NCBI RefSeq assembly: GCF_008245225.1
Contig: NZ_VTAW01000011.1
Span: 1-64,000 of the forward strand
From: Natrialba swarupiae
GTDB taxonomy: Archaea; Halobacteriota; Halobacteria; Halobacteriales; Natrialbaceae
Direction of reading: 5' to 3'
Length of the DNA: 64,000 bases
Part shown: one piece after another, positions 26,664 through 36,105 of the stretch
How positions within the stretch are numbered: the stretch's first letter is position 1
How the letters are laid out: every line of letters starts with the position of its first letter
Notes under the pieces: model-generated
The model's database searches: none
The model's input: only the letters and a program-made list of their open reading frames with translations
Told to the model about the DNA's origin: nothing
Translations under genes and position numbers: made by a program

Positions 26664-27092
26664 ATGCACACGTCCCGCGGATCGGACGCGAACCTGTTCG
26701 AGGAGACGCCTCTGTCACCGAATCACTTCGGCCTCCTCAGTGCAGCCGTCGGTTTTCTCGGGAACGGGCTCACCGCGTTCTTGTTGTTTCGTGATCCGGT
26801 GTGGAGCGTGATCATCGGTCTCGGTACTGCCATCGGACTCTTTCTGTTCGTCCCTGCAGTGATGGTCGGCCTCCTCGAGGAGCGACTCGGGGATCTGTTG
26901 TCTCTCGAGGGGTCGCTGTTTAGCGATCCTCACCGACTCGCAGCCGGGATCGCACTCGCGACGGCGAGCGTGGTGACATTCGCCTGGCGGACGACGGGCG
27001 ACGATCTCGTCGTCGGTCTCTCGACGCTGTTCGTCGCTACCGCGGTCTGCTACGTCGTCGTTGCGTGGCTGTTGCCGGACGTCGACGTGTGA
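26664..27092 (+). CDS. membrane protein, four helices
   Basis: 142 residues with four hydrophobic helices (about 23-40, 45-70, 92-108, 118-137), joined by a short acidic loop LLEERLGDLLSLEG. The ATG at 26664 suits the TATA-like element better than an in-frame TTG at 26658. Function unknown. Confidence 0.65.
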   Translation: MHTSRGSDANLFEETPLSPNHFGLLSAAVGFLGNGLTAFLLFRDPVWSVIIGLGTAIGLFLFVPAVMVGLLEERLGDLLSLEGSLFSDPHRLAAGIALATASVVTFAWRTTGDDLVVGLSTLFVATAVCYVVVAWLLPDVDV

Positions 27093-27158
27093 TCGTGACA
27101 AAAACCGTCCCGACGGTCGTGCTGGTGGAGGGCAGACCGGCGTCTCGTACTGGCCGGG

Positions 27159-27266
27159 TTATCGGCGATCCGCTCGTCTCGCCTCGGCCTCGAGCGTCGC
27201 GGTGACCTGTTCGACGGCTTCGATCGCGGCGCGAGCCCGTTCTTCCTGCGTGATATGTGTCGCCAT
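27159..27266 (-). CDS. 35-residue conserved-looking microprotein
   Basis: The reading frame encodes MATHITQEERARAAIEAVEQ then VTATLEAEARRADRR. It is a short amphipathic helix with strong haloarchaeal codon bias. It starts 2 bp after the stop of the DUF7123-like gene and so is probably translated from the same mRNA. It could be a regulatory peptide. No function is known to me. Confidence 0.55.
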   Translation of the reverse strand: MATHITQEERARAAIEAVEQVTATLEAEARRADRR

Positions 27267-27268
27267 GG

Positions 27269-27526
27269 TTACGCCGTTTTCGCCACTCGCCAGGTCGTCG
27301 CGGACGTGTACGACCACTTTTCGATCTCGAGATCGTCGACGGATTCCTGAAGCTGGACCATCAGCGCGCCGATCTCCTTCGGTGAGAGGTCGACGTCGTT
27401 GGCGATGAACTTTCCTTTGACGTAGAGGTCGCCGGATCGTTCCTCGAGTTCGTCCCTGAAGTAGGAGACGAGTCGCTGTGCTTTCGGGGAACCGTACTGT
27501 CCGGAGGGTGAAGCTCGTGTGCTCAT
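27269..27526 (-). CDS. DUF7123-like small protein
   Basis: 85 residues, with LVSYFRDELEERSGDLYVKGKFIANDVDLSPKEIG followed by ALMVQLQESVDDLEIEKWSYTSATTWRV. The pattern (helix, K-G-K/I turn, winged-helix-like end) matches the haloarchaeal DUF7123 family as I recall it, possibly a DNA-binding winged helix. It is the middle gene of a three-gene minus-strand operon. Confidence 0.65.
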   Translation of the reverse strand: MSTRASPSGQYGSPKAQRLVSYFRDELEERSGDLYVKGKFIANDVDLSPKEIGALMVQLQESVDDLEIEKWSYTSATTWRVAKTA

Positions 27527-27530
27527 GGAT

Positions 27531-27773
27531 TTAGTTTGGGGAGTGGTTGTGGCCAGCGACCGCGCACGTACCGTAGGCGGTGAGGAAGCTGACCGTGGTC
27601 AGTAGTGAAACCGAGACGGTACCAGTTGCGAGCAAGACGAGTGCGACGATCGGCAACGCGATCGTCGCCCAGAAGGCGCTCGCTCGGAGTGGCGAAACGA
27701 CCGACTCGCTCACGCTAGACGCGTCAGTGGGGCCAGCGTGAACGTGGGGATCAGGGTTCGAAGTCGACGGCAT
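27531..27773 (-). CDS. small two-helix membrane protein
   Basis: 80 residues from MPSTSNPDPHVHAG. Two transmembrane helices (about 28-50 and 54-72) follow a His-containing polar N-terminus and end in GHNHSPN. An alternative in-frame start at 27812 gives a 13-residue extension. It heads the operon with the DUF7123-like and 35-residue genes. Confidence 0.6.
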   Translation of the reverse strand: MPSTSNPDPHVHAGPTDASSVSESVVSPLRASAFWATIALPIVALVLLATGTVSVSLLTTVSFLTAYGTCAVAGHNHSPN

Positions 27774-28083
27774 GTGTCTCACCTCGATCATCGCTTGTAC
27801 CGCCGACCCCATATAAAGGACGTATCATTAGCCGTGATTCACATCTTTTCACGACTTTCAGTGGAGCCTGTTCGTTTCCCGTCGTTTCACGAATATTCGA
27901 TACGGCCTGAGATACTTTTAGAAATTTTAAAACCGCCCCTGAGTCCGTATTGTTCTGTTATCACACACACTGTTTGGAGGTGTATTTCACTCCCTCGGGG
28001 TCGAATAAATCTCGGTTCACGGGCGCCACTCTGGTGTTCGTGAGTGGCCGAGAACGTTTAACCCGCCAACCCGGACGAGTGGT

Positions 28084-29037
28084 ATGGGATTTACAGCCGA
28101 CCACATTCCGTACCAGGACGGTCGGACCGCCGTCGTAACCGGTGCAAACAGTGGTATCGGCCTCGAGACGACTCGAGAGCTTACTCGCAACGGTGCCACG
28201 GTCGTCATGGCGTGTCGTGACGACCGCCGCGGCGTCGCGGCGGCCCGCTCCATCAGGAGTGAGATCCCTGTCGCCGACGTCCGCGTCGAGACGTGTGATC
28301 TCGCCAGCCTCGAGTCGATTCGGGCGTTCGCTGATCGGCTCGCGGACGAGCCTGTCGACGTGTTGATCAACAACGCGGGCACGATGGCGATTCCGCGCCG
28401 GGAGACCGAAGACGGTTTCGAGACCCAGTTCGGCGTCAACCATCTCGGCCACTTCGCGCTCACCGGATCGTTGCTCGAGAACCTTCGCCGTGCTGGCGAT
28501 ACCGGTCGAAAGGCACGGGTGGTCTCCGTCTCGAGTGGACTCCACGAACGCGGCGAGATCGATTTCTCGGACCTCCACGGCGAACGTGGGTACGATAGGT
28601 GGGCGGCCTACGCCCAGTCGAAACTCGCCAACGTCCTGTTCGCGTACGAACTCGAGCGCAGGCTTCGAACTGAAGGCGCTGACGTCCTGAGTACGGCTGT
28701 CCACCCCGGCTACGCGGATACGAATCTCCAGTTTCGCGGCATCGAGGGCCGCGGGGCGTGGCTTCGAACGGCAGTTCGCCGACTTTCGAACGCCGTGTTC
28801 GCCCAGTCTGCGTCGAAGGGCGCGTTGCCGACGCTGTACGCCGCGACGTCGCCGGACGTCGAGGGTGGCGGATACTACGGACCTGGGGGTCTGCTAAACA
28901 TGCGCGGCCCTCCACAGCGACAGGCGTCTTCGGATCGGTCCTACGACCGCAAGGCTGCTAGGCGGCTGTGGGATCTCTCGCGGGAATGTACCGGTGTCGA
29001 GTACGATCTGCCGGTGCCAAAGCAACCGTCGACGTAA
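28084..29037 (+). CDS. short-chain dehydrogenase/reductase
   Basis: 317 residues. Classical SDR with the NAD(P) motif TGANSGIG (about 19-26), NNAG at about 96-99, the catalytic Ser in VVSVSSG and YAQSK. The arrangement and C-terminal extension resemble the retinol dehydrogenase/WWOX-type SDRs. The substrate is unknown. An AT-rich gap of about 270 bp precedes it and probably holds its promoter. Confidence 0.85.
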   Translation: MGFTADHIPYQDGRTAVVTGANSGIGLETTRELTRNGATVVMACRDDRRGVAAARSIRSEIPVADVRVETCDLASLESIRAFADRLADEPVDVLINNAGTMAIPRRETEDGFETQFGVNHLGHFALTGSLLENLRRAGDTGRKARVVSVSSGLHERGEIDFSDLHGERGYDRWAAYAQSKLANVLFAYELERRLRTEGADVLSTAVHPGYADTNLQFRGIEGRGAWLRTAVRRLSNAVFAQSASKGALPTLYAATSPDVEGGGYYGPGGLLNMRGPPQRQASSDRSYDRKAARRLWDLSRECTGVEYDLPVPKQPST

Positions 29038-29128
29038 TTCCCCATCCGTTCGGTCGCGGGGGTTTGATACCCGATTCGCCGACTTTCCCAACCGCAACGC
29101 GAAAGGTCCACCGGCCCAACTCTCGAGC

Positions 29129-29467
29129 ATGAGCGACGACGGCATTCAGCGTGCGAGCGACGTTGGCTCCTCCGACGCGCCGCCGGTAGAGGAAAAGCCC
29201 TACAAGATCATCTTCGAGGCCAACAAGTGCTTCGGTGCGGGCAAGTGCGCCGAAGTCAGCGACAACTGGGAGATGTCCCTCGCGTCCGGACTCGCCAAAC
29301 CGACGGCCTACTTCTTCAGCGAGCAGGATCTCGAGCACAACGTCCGCGCGGCAGCGGTCTGCCCGGCGAAAAAAGACGACGGCTGTATCCACGTCGTCGA
29401 CCGCCGAACGGACGAGGAGATCGCCCCGGACCCCTACGGTGACGGGACGCTGAGCCTCGATTGGTAA
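29129..29467 (+). CDS. single-cluster ferredoxin
   Basis: 112 residues. After a 25-residue acidic lead, the cluster-binding cysteines are in NKCFGAGKCAEVSDNW and near the end in AAVCPAKKDDGC. This is the spacing of a [3Fe-4S] or [4Fe-4S] single-cluster ferredoxin. An electron carrier. The partner is unknown. The start ATG at 29129 fits the compact domain better than an in-frame ATG at 28994 inside the upstream gene. Confidence 0.8.
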   Translation: MSDDGIQRASDVGSSDAPPVEEKPYKIIFEANKCFGAGKCAEVSDNWEMSLASGLAKPTAYFFSEQDLEHNVRAAAVCPAKKDDGCIHVVDRRTDEEIAPDPYGDGTLSLDW

Positions 29468-29560
29468 GGTGTCCGTTCGATCCGTTCCCGCGGCGAAATC
29501 GCTCGAGCGCACACCGAAACGCACATCCACCCCGACTGCCAACAGACGAACGCCTTCTGT

Positions 29561-29644
29561 GCGAGGGTAGCCAAGCAGGCCAACGGCGGTGGGCTTAAGA
29601 CCCGCTCCCGTAGGGGTCCTTGGGTTCAAATCCCAACCCTCGCA
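29561..29644 (+). tRNA. tRNA-Leu(UAA)
   Basis: The acceptor GCGAGGG pairs with CCCTCGC plus discriminator A. The anticodon stem GTGGG/CCCGC encloses CTTAAGA, giving anticodon TAA. A long class II variable arm and GGGTTCAAATCCC T arm are present. Its 3' end is repeated 114 bp downstream. Confidence 0.92.
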
Positions 29645-29736
29645 TGTCGCTGCGAACAATACGTGAGCAGCGACTGCGTTCTTGGATTTGAATCAGACCG
29701 AGGTTCTGCGAGCGACGCGAGCAGGTTCTCGGGCGT

Positions 29737-29759
29737 GGTTCAAATCCCAACCCTCGCAT
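29737..29759 (+). repeat. duplicated 3' end of tRNA-Leu (att-like)
   Basis: A 23-nt copy of 29623-29645 (T arm to acceptor end). It is part of a 114-bp tandem duplication: CGTGAGCAGCGACT recurs at 29662 and 29776, and GGATTTGAA at 29684 and 29798, all at the same 114-bp offset. No integrase is present. It is probably a site of repeated element integration and loss. Confidence 0.75.
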
Positions 29760-29917
29760 ACTGGCTTGAACAACCCGTGAGCAGCGACTCCGTTCTTGGA
29801 TTTGAACGAGTGAAGTATCTGTTGGGCGTAATCCACGACAGACGGAATCAACTGGTCGCGATACGACCTAATGTGTCTCCGGCCCCCGAGGAACGGCGTT
29901 CGTTACAGAAACCGGCC

Positions 29918-30763
29918 TCACACGTTTCGACGTCTGGTGCTGGCGAACGCGGCCGCGCCGGTGATCGCCGACAGGGAGACGGCAGCGCCGGAGACGGCGA
30001 GCGCCGACTCGAACGCCAGTCGAACGTGGCCGAGCCACGGAATGCGGACCGCCCCCTTACCGACGACCCAGTCGGGTTTGACGACGTCGGAGACGCCGTC
30101 CGGGCTGAACTGGTCGTAGTTGTTGTTGTTGTCGCCTTTCGTGATGAACCCGTCGTGGGCGGCCGGACAGGACGAGACCCGCTCACAGTCCGTCGCCGAC
30201 GATGGCGCGTACGCCGACTCTCCCATCGCGACCCAGTCGTCGCCTTCCTCGACCCAGAAGTGAGCCCGGTGGATGATCGGGGTCTGGCTCGCGTCGCCGT
30301 TGGGTTCGAAGACGATCACGTCGCCGGGTTCGCCGAACGTCTCGTGGTCGGTTCCCGCGCCACGGTCGGCCGGGACGACCCCGGTGTCGTCGACCGCACC
30401 CTCACCCACGAACCGGTCGTCGTCGACCAGAAAGACCATGTCCCCGACGTTCGCGTTGGGCTCCATGCTCGGACTCTCGATGGCGACCAGCGGCGGCCAG
30501 ATTCCGCTCACGGCGAACAACAGGCCGCCGAGGATCGAGACGATCACGACCACCGTCACCGCGTCGCGAGCCAGCAGAGCGATACCGCCGTCGGCGCTCA
30601 GTGCCCGCCGGATCGACCCTCGGACGGTTCGGCTCTTTCGGCGTCTCCTCGACGTCGGGCCGTCACGGGCTCCCCTCCCTGCCGTCTGATCCCCCTTCGA
30701 GTCGGCTCGTCCTCGAGTGCCGTCGCTCTCGTCGGCGGATCGTTCGGAGCGAGGACCGTTCAT
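29918..30763 (-). CDS. signal peptidase I (S26, archaeal/ER type)
   Basis: 281 residues. A basic N-terminus (RGRADSKG to RRRRKSRT) precedes a transmembrane helix (about 70-95). The catalytic Ser box ESPSMEPNANVGDMV (near 103) and the His box PIIHRAHFWVEEGDDW (near 165) follow, then KGDNNNNYDQ. A C-terminal hydrophobic helix is present. The His in place of the bacterial catalytic Lys marks the archaeal/ER type. It removes Sec signal peptides. The start at 30763 gives the family-like length. Confidence 0.85.
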   Translation of the reverse strand: MNGPRSERSADESDGTRGRADSKGDQTAGRGARDGPTSRRRRKSRTVRGSIRRALSADGGIALLARDAVTVVVIVSILGGLLFAVSGIWPPLVAIESPSMEPNANVGDMVFLVDDDRFVGEGAVDDTGVVPADRGAGTDHETFGEPGDVIVFEPNGDASQTPIIHRAHFWVEEGDDWVAMGESAYAPSSATDCERVSSCPAAHDGFITKGDNNNNYDQFSPDGVSDVVKPDWVVGKGAVRIPWLGHVRLAFESALAVSGAAVSLSAITGAAAFASTRRRNV

Positions 30764-30878
30764 TACCACTGCTTTTGCTACGCAGTTATTCAACGTTCCG
30801 TCTCCACCGAGGCCCAAAATTGGGCCGGAGCCTGCAAGTACAAACGCTTCACGCCGTCCGTGACTAGCCCGGTCGACG

Positions 30879-31121
30879 ATGGCACGGTTGAACCACGCCG
30901 ACTCCCGGATCGACGCGAACAGGCTCGCGGTCTCGATCGTCGCCGGATCGGTGGTGATCCTCACGCTCGTCTTCTTGCTCTACTGGATCGGCGTCCTCGA
31001 GTATCTCGTCCCGGACCACGGCCCGACGGCCGACGCCGTTCCGCTTTACTTTTTGGTCGCCGTCACCGCGATCTTGCTCGCGGTCTGGGGCTGGCTCCGT
31101 GTTCTCTCCTTGTTTCGTTGA
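30879..31121 (+). CDS. small two-helix membrane protein
   Basis: 80 residues. Helices at about 18-40 and 52-72, with a short loop EYLVPDHGPTADAVPLY between. Divergent from signal peptidase with a 115-bp shared upstream region, and convergent with the FAD dehydrogenase gene 9 bp beyond. No function recognised. Confidence 0.65.
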   Translation: MARLNHADSRIDANRLAVSIVAGSVVILTLVFLLYWIGVLEYLVPDHGPTADAVPLYFLVAVTAILLAVWGWLRVLSLFR

Positions 31122-31130
31122 GAGCGACGA

Positions 31131-34100
31131 CTACTCGAGGGCCGCCTGGAGCAGTTCGATCGGCGTCGGCGGCTCCGACGCCACCGAGGAGCGATTCTCG
31201 AGTTGGGTCCGACAGGACGCGCCGGGGGCGACGACCCGGTCGCCGTCGCTCTCGGCGACCTGTTCGTAGAGGATCGACGCGATTGCGTCGCTCATCGAGG
31301 CGTGTTCGGCCTCGTAGCCGAAACTGCCGGCCATTCCACAACAGCCCGAATCCAGCGGATCGACCTCGTATCCGGCGCGCCGGAGGACGCCGACGGCGTG
31401 GTGGTCTTTCCGCGTCGCCTTCTGGTGGCAGTGGCCGTGATAGGTCAGCGACTCACCCGCGACGTCGGAATCGAACGCGAGGTTCTCGTCCAGTCCGAGG
31501 CTGTCGACGTACTCACAGACGCCGTAGGTGGCGCTCGCGAGCATCTCCGCGGCGTCGTCCGCGAGCAGATCGAGGTAGTCCGACTGAAACATGACGGCGT
31601 CGGAGGGCTCGATGACGACGACGTCCCAGCCGTCGGCGGCAAGCGGCGCGAGCGCCTCGACGTTTTCGACCGCTGTGTTGCGAGCCTTCTCGAGGAATCC
31701 CTTCGAGAACGCAGGGCGGCCGGTGTCGCCGACGCCGTCGGGGACGCGTACGTGAACGCCGGCGGCCTCCAGCACTCGTACTGCGGCCTTGCCGGCTTCC
31801 GGGTGGTTGTGATTGGTGTAGGTGTCGGGGTAGAGGACGGCCTTGTGCACCGCCTCGGTCTCCGAGACGCGACATCCGCCACGTCGGTCGAACCAGTCGC
31901 GGAATGTCATCGCGTGAAACGTCGGGAGCGAGCGACTCGAGTCGATCCCGATGGTGGCCTCGAGCAGCCGACGGGAACCGGGGAGTTTCGATGCGAGGTT
32001 CGAAAGCGGTGCGAGCCGAGAGCCCCAGGCCGAAAGCGTGGCGACCTCGGCAAAGAGCCGGTCGCGGAGCGTCGCGCCGTTTCGCTCGTGGTACTCGTGG
32101 GTGACCTCCGCTTTGAGCTTCGCCATGTCGACCTCGCTCGGGCAGTCGATCGCACAGCCCTTACAGCCGATACAGAGTCCCATCACCTCCTCGACGAACT
32201 CGTCGGAAAACGCTTCACCGGGCTCGATATCTCCGCTCATGGCCTGACGGAGCGCGTTCGCACGTCCACGCGTCGCCGTGATCTCTTCGTGGCTCGCGCG
32301 GTAGGTCGGACACATCACGCCGCCGGTCGTCGACTGCTCGCCGCGACAGCCGCCACAGCCGTGACAGAGTTCGACCATCCCCTGGAAGCCGTTGTCGTTG
32401 TCCCACTCGAGGCTCGGTTCGAAGCCGGCCTCGAAGGCGTAATCGGGATCGAACCGGAGGTGGTCCCGAAGGTCGGTCGGATCGTCCGCTCGGAAGACGA
32501 CCTGTCCTGGATTCAGCAGCCAGTCGGGGTCGAACGCGGTCTTGAGATCCTGGAACGTCTCCCAGAGGTCGTCGCCGTAGAGCTTCTGGTTCCACTGGGT
32601 TCGTGCGCGCCCGTCGCCGTGTTCACCCGAGACCGAGCCGCCGAGTTCGACGACGAGGTCGGTCACGTCGTCGGCGATGCCGTACAGCTGCTCGAGTCCG
32701 ATCTCCGTCTTCGTGTTGACCAGCGGGCGGACGTGGAGCACTCCCGGACCCGCGTGGGCGTAGATGCTGGCGTACGTGTCGTGGTCCTCGAGGATCGCCT
32801 CGAACCCCTCGACGAACTCCGGTAGGTGCGCGGGCGGGATGCCGGTGTCCTCGATGAACGAGATGTGTTTCTCGTCGGTCGTCCGCGAGAGCAAGATCGG
32901 AAGCCCGGATTTGCGAAGCTTCCAGAGTTTCGCTCGCTCCGCGTCGTCGTAGGCCTCGATCGCCGCGAGTGCGAGCGTTTCGCCGTCGGTTTCGAGGGCA
33001 TCGTTGGCCGGCTCTCCCTCGGCGTCAGCGTCGGGACAGCGATCGGCGAGGAGACCGGCGACCTGTTCGCGGCCGTGGGCCGCGTCGTCGGCGTAGAACT
33101 CCACGAGCAAGACGGCGTTCGTCCCGTCCGGGAGGATCTCCGTGACGGGGCCGAACTCGGCAGTGCCTCGCGCCAGATCGATGAGGACGTCGTCGAGTAC
33201 TTCGACCGCGGAAGGATCGTGTTCGAGGACCGGCGCGACGTCGCGCATAGCGTCGTGGAGCTCCGGATAGCAAAGCAGGGAGACGGCTTTCGTCTCCGGA
33301 ACGGGCTCGAGCGAGACCGTCGCCTCGGTGACGATCGCGAGCGTTCCCTCGCTGCCCGCGAGCATGCGTGCGAGGTTGACCGTTCCCGCGTCGCCGGTCT
33401 CTTCGCCGCCCGGCAACGTGTCTCCCCGAGACTCGGCAACGAGCCGATCCAGGTTGTATCCCGAGACGTTTCGCTTGAGATCCGGATACGCATCCTCGAT
33501 CAGGTCGGCGTCCTCCTCGAGAATCCGGTCGACTTCGGCGTAGATCCGCGCCTCGAGGTCGCCGTCGGGGTCGGCGCGATCCGTGATCTCTTCGAGGCTC
33601 ACCTCACCGAACTCGGTGACGGTGCCGTCGGCGAGGACCACTTCACACGACTCGATGTACGCGTCGGTTTTCCCGTATTTGAGCGAGTGCGCACCGGTCG
33701 AGTTGTTGCCGATCGCACCGCCGATCGCACTCTTGTCACCCCAGGCCGGGTCGGGCGCGAATTTGAGGTCGTGTGGTTCGAGTGCCTCGTTGAGCGTCCC
33801 GAGGATCGTCCCCGGCTGGACGGTCGCACGCCGACCGTCGGCGTCGACCTCGAGGATCTCGTTCATGTGTCGGGTGAAATCGAGGACGACCGCACGGTTG
33901 ACCGTCTGACCGGCGAGACTCGTCCCGCCACCCCGGGGGAGGACTGGGATCGTCCGCTCGGCGCAGTACTCGAGGATGCTGGCGACGTCCGCCGTCGACT
34001 CCGGGAACGCGACCGCGATCGGCGTCACCTCGTAGGGGCTCGCGTCCGTTGCGTATAGCTCTCGAGAGTACGAATCTGCACGGACCGTACAGCCGACGAC

Positions 34101-34205
34101 GCGCTCTAAGTCGTCGACCAGCGCCGGTCGATCGACATCGTCGCTCCGATAATCGTAGTTCGCCCGTCGGTCGGCTGCCGGATCGACACTCGGCTCGAGG
34201 GACAT
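31131..34205 (-). CDS. fused FAD-linked oxidase and Fe-S oxidoreductase (GlcD-GlcF/YdiJ type)
   Basis: 1024 residues. The N-terminal half is an FAD_binding_4/GlcD dehydrogenase (AVAFPESTADVASILEYCAE then LPRGGGTSLAGQTVNRAVVLD, with IGGAIGNNSTGAHSLKYGKT). The C-terminal half carries a cysteine cluster CHGCGGCRGE, a second one CIGCKGCAIDCPSEVDMAK, and two CCG-type domains, the second ending YHGHCHQKAT...DSGCCGMAGSFG. This architecture oxidises D-2-hydroxy acids such as D-lactate or D-2-hydroxyglutarate and passes electrons to the respiratory chain. The substrate is not determined by sequence. It has no operon partner. Confidence 0.85.
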   Translation of the reverse strand: MSLEPSVDPAADRRANYDYRSDDVDRPALVDDLERVVGCTVRADSYSRELYATDASPYEVTPIAVAFPESTADVASILEYCAERTIPVLPRGGGTSLAGQTVNRAVVLDFTRHMNEILEVDADGRRATVQPGTILGTLNEALEPHDLKFAPDPAWGDKSAIGGAIGNNSTGAHSLKYGKTDAYIESCEVVLADGTVTEFGEVSLEEITDRADPDGDLEARIYAEVDRILEEDADLIEDAYPDLKRNVSGYNLDRLVAESRGDTLPGGEETGDAGTVNLARMLAGSEGTLAIVTEATVSLEPVPETKAVSLLCYPELHDAMRDVAPVLEHDPSAVEVLDDVLIDLARGTAEFGPVTEILPDGTNAVLLVEFYADDAAHGREQVAGLLADRCPDADAEGEPANDALETDGETLALAAIEAYDDAERAKLWKLRKSGLPILLSRTTDEKHISFIEDTGIPPAHLPEFVEGFEAILEDHDTYASIYAHAGPGVLHVRPLVNTKTEIGLEQLYGIADDVTDLVVELGGSVSGEHGDGRARTQWNQKLYGDDLWETFQDLKTAFDPDWLLNPGQVVFRADDPTDLRDHLRFDPDYAFEAGFEPSLEWDNDNGFQGMVELCHGCGGCRGEQSTTGGVMCPTYRASHEEITATRGRANALRQAMSGDIEPGEAFSDEFVEEVMGLCIGCKGCAIDCPSEVDMAKLKAEVTHEYHERNGATLRDRLFAEVATLSAWGSRLAPLSNLASKLPGSRRLLEATIGIDSSRSLPTFHAMTFRDWFDRRGGCRVSETEAVHKAVLYPDTYTNHNHPEAGKAAVRVLEAAGVHVRVPDGVGDTGRPAFSKGFLEKARNTAVENVEALAPLAADGWDVVVIEPSDAVMFQSDYLDLLADDAAEMLASATYGVCEYVDSLGLDENLAFDSDVAGESLTYHGHCHQKATRKDHHAVGVLRRAGYEVDPLDSGCCGMAGSFGYEAEHASMSDAIASILYEQVAESDGDRVVAPGASCRTQLENRSSVASEPPTPIELLQAALE

Positions 34206-34702
34206 ACCTACATCTTGCCGTTCGCCGGCTTAAAGCGTCGGGCTTTGGTGCGTGCGGGTTCGAGAACCTCACGCTCTCCACGTGATTACAGAATGAAAAA
34301 TCAAAATAGTTATATATAATATTAGCTACTGTATTCCAGAACCATCAATTTATGATACGTTAGCCAGAACATCTCTCATCGACATATTCGTCTAACTCTC
34401 AAAACGACGATAATGGGTGCTGTAAGGCCGAAATACCAGTTTTCCGCGGATATGAGCCAGCTGCGAGTTACGTGGTTGTACAACTCGGTTGCGGGGCATA
34501 AAACCGATTGAAACGGTAGATTACGATCGATATCGAAAGAATGTCGAATACGTCAATGAAACTGGTGGCTCTATATATAACACAATAGTAAGATAATACT
34601 TTTTTTGAAACTATCACTCGAGATCCCGTTGGTCGACGACGGTGACCGAGAGCGAGCGGACTCCTTCGTCCGTCTGCACTCCTCATACGGATTCCTTTCC
34701 TG

Positions 34703-34803
34703 GGAGGGAGTATCGTCGCAGTTCAGCGATTCGAAACACGGGACCGTGCGACGTGACTGCGTCGAGGACCACGAACCACCCGGTTGGAGACGATACTCCC
34801 TCC
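34703..34803. repeat. 15-bp perfect inverted repeat
   Basis: GGAGGGAGTATCGTC at 34703-34717 and its exact reverse complement at 34789-34803, 71 bp apart. Function unknown. It could bound a small decayed element. Confidence 0.6.
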
Positions 34804-34945
34804 GATCTCCCGGCGCAGCCGCCCAGTAGTCGCGATTGTGCCGGCACTGACGGCCAGGAAACCGTATCACTGTGAGCCGCCGCGTGATCGGATCTATTAT
34901 AGTACCAACTGCACCAATGTACACACCGATCGCCGATCCGTCTGA

Positions 34946-34977
34946 CGATCGGGTGTGTGATGACGTGCGGTGGCTAC
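34946..34977 (+). repeat. 32-bp inverted repeat, left copy
   Basis: It matches the reverse complement of 36074-36105 at 30 of 32 positions (core CGATCGGGTGTGT). The two copies face each other about 1.1 kb apart. Confidence 0.6.
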
Positions 34978-35750
34978 CGTATCCGTGCGACCGCGAGTCG
35001 AATCCCTTGAGACGGGCTGTCATCGTTCGAGTCGTCGCGACGATCGTCGTTCGTCTCTCGTCGGGGACGTGTCGGGCGCTGCCAGTCCCTGGCCGTCCAA
35101 CGACGACGGAGTGGTCTGCGTACGTTTCGAACACGCCCCGGGCGTGTCAGAACACCACTGTCCCTCGAGTACCGAATACCATCTTTTCGAGGGGCCACTT
35201 GTTCCGCTGGTCACTCTCCGTCGCCGGTCTCTGATCGTCTCGATCGGCATATGGTACGCTGTCTGATACGTTCGGTGCGGGAAATACGGTCGACGCTCGA
35301 GGGCCGGAAACCCTCGACAGCGTTGCATTCGTGACCGATCCTCTTCTCGCCGTGTTGGACGATCTAGATTACATGTGTATGTTCGTAAATCGAAACGGTG
35401 ACGACCGGGGCGCAGCGGGCAGTTCGCGTGAGACGAAACCGTCGTTTTCAGGCTCGAGTTCGTCGGCGAGTTCACCTATCGGCGCCGTCAGTTTTGTCCC
35501 TAAATTGAACGATTATGCTCGTTCGAGTCGTTACCGCAGTAGTGGCCATTTCGCACTCGTTTCTGGATAGACACATGTCTGATTATTGATTGCGGTTGTT
35601 CCGTATCGTCAGCGGCTTCGGCGTTCGTTTGGGGGTTGAACGATGCGGGTTGGTGTCTAATCGATACGCGACTCGTCGAACGTTCTGCGGTCGCAGGTCA
35701 TTTTTCGCACCGGTTACTGCAGTCAGTGTTGCGCAGCTGCCCAGCGGTCA

Positions 35751-35786
35751 CGGGTGCGCCGGGAGATCGGGACAGCAATCCGCATC
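35751..35786 (+). repeat. 36-bp dispersed repeat, copy B
   Basis: It matches 14135-14170 at 33 of 36 positions, same strand. Similarity appears to continue weakly for about 40 bp upstream (ACTG/CAGT and GCAGC blocks). Confidence 0.6.
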
Positions 35787-36073
35787 GGAAAACACATATG
35801 CGAAAAAGTATTATCCTAAAACTAGTTAGTATCCGTGAGGTCCGATACCATCTCGAACAATGTCAAGACAGTCGATTAACCGTCTTTGATGGGTAGATGA
35901 TCGACTGACAATGATACATATCTCGATAATATATTTATCGTTCGGTGTCGACGAATCTCTGTTCTCGAGAACCGATAGTCTGGTATAGTGTTTTGGCAAG
36001 CCTACGCTGCATGGTCGAATCGGACCACACCACCGAATTCGACCCTGCAGTCAACACTTGGGAGAATACTATA

Positions 36074-36105
36074 GTAGCCATCGCACGTCATTACACACCC
36101 GATCG
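36074..36105 (-). repeat. 32-bp inverted repeat, right copy
   Basis: Inverted partner of 34946-34977, with two mismatches. Together they bracket 1.1 kb of gene-free DNA. Confidence 0.6.
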
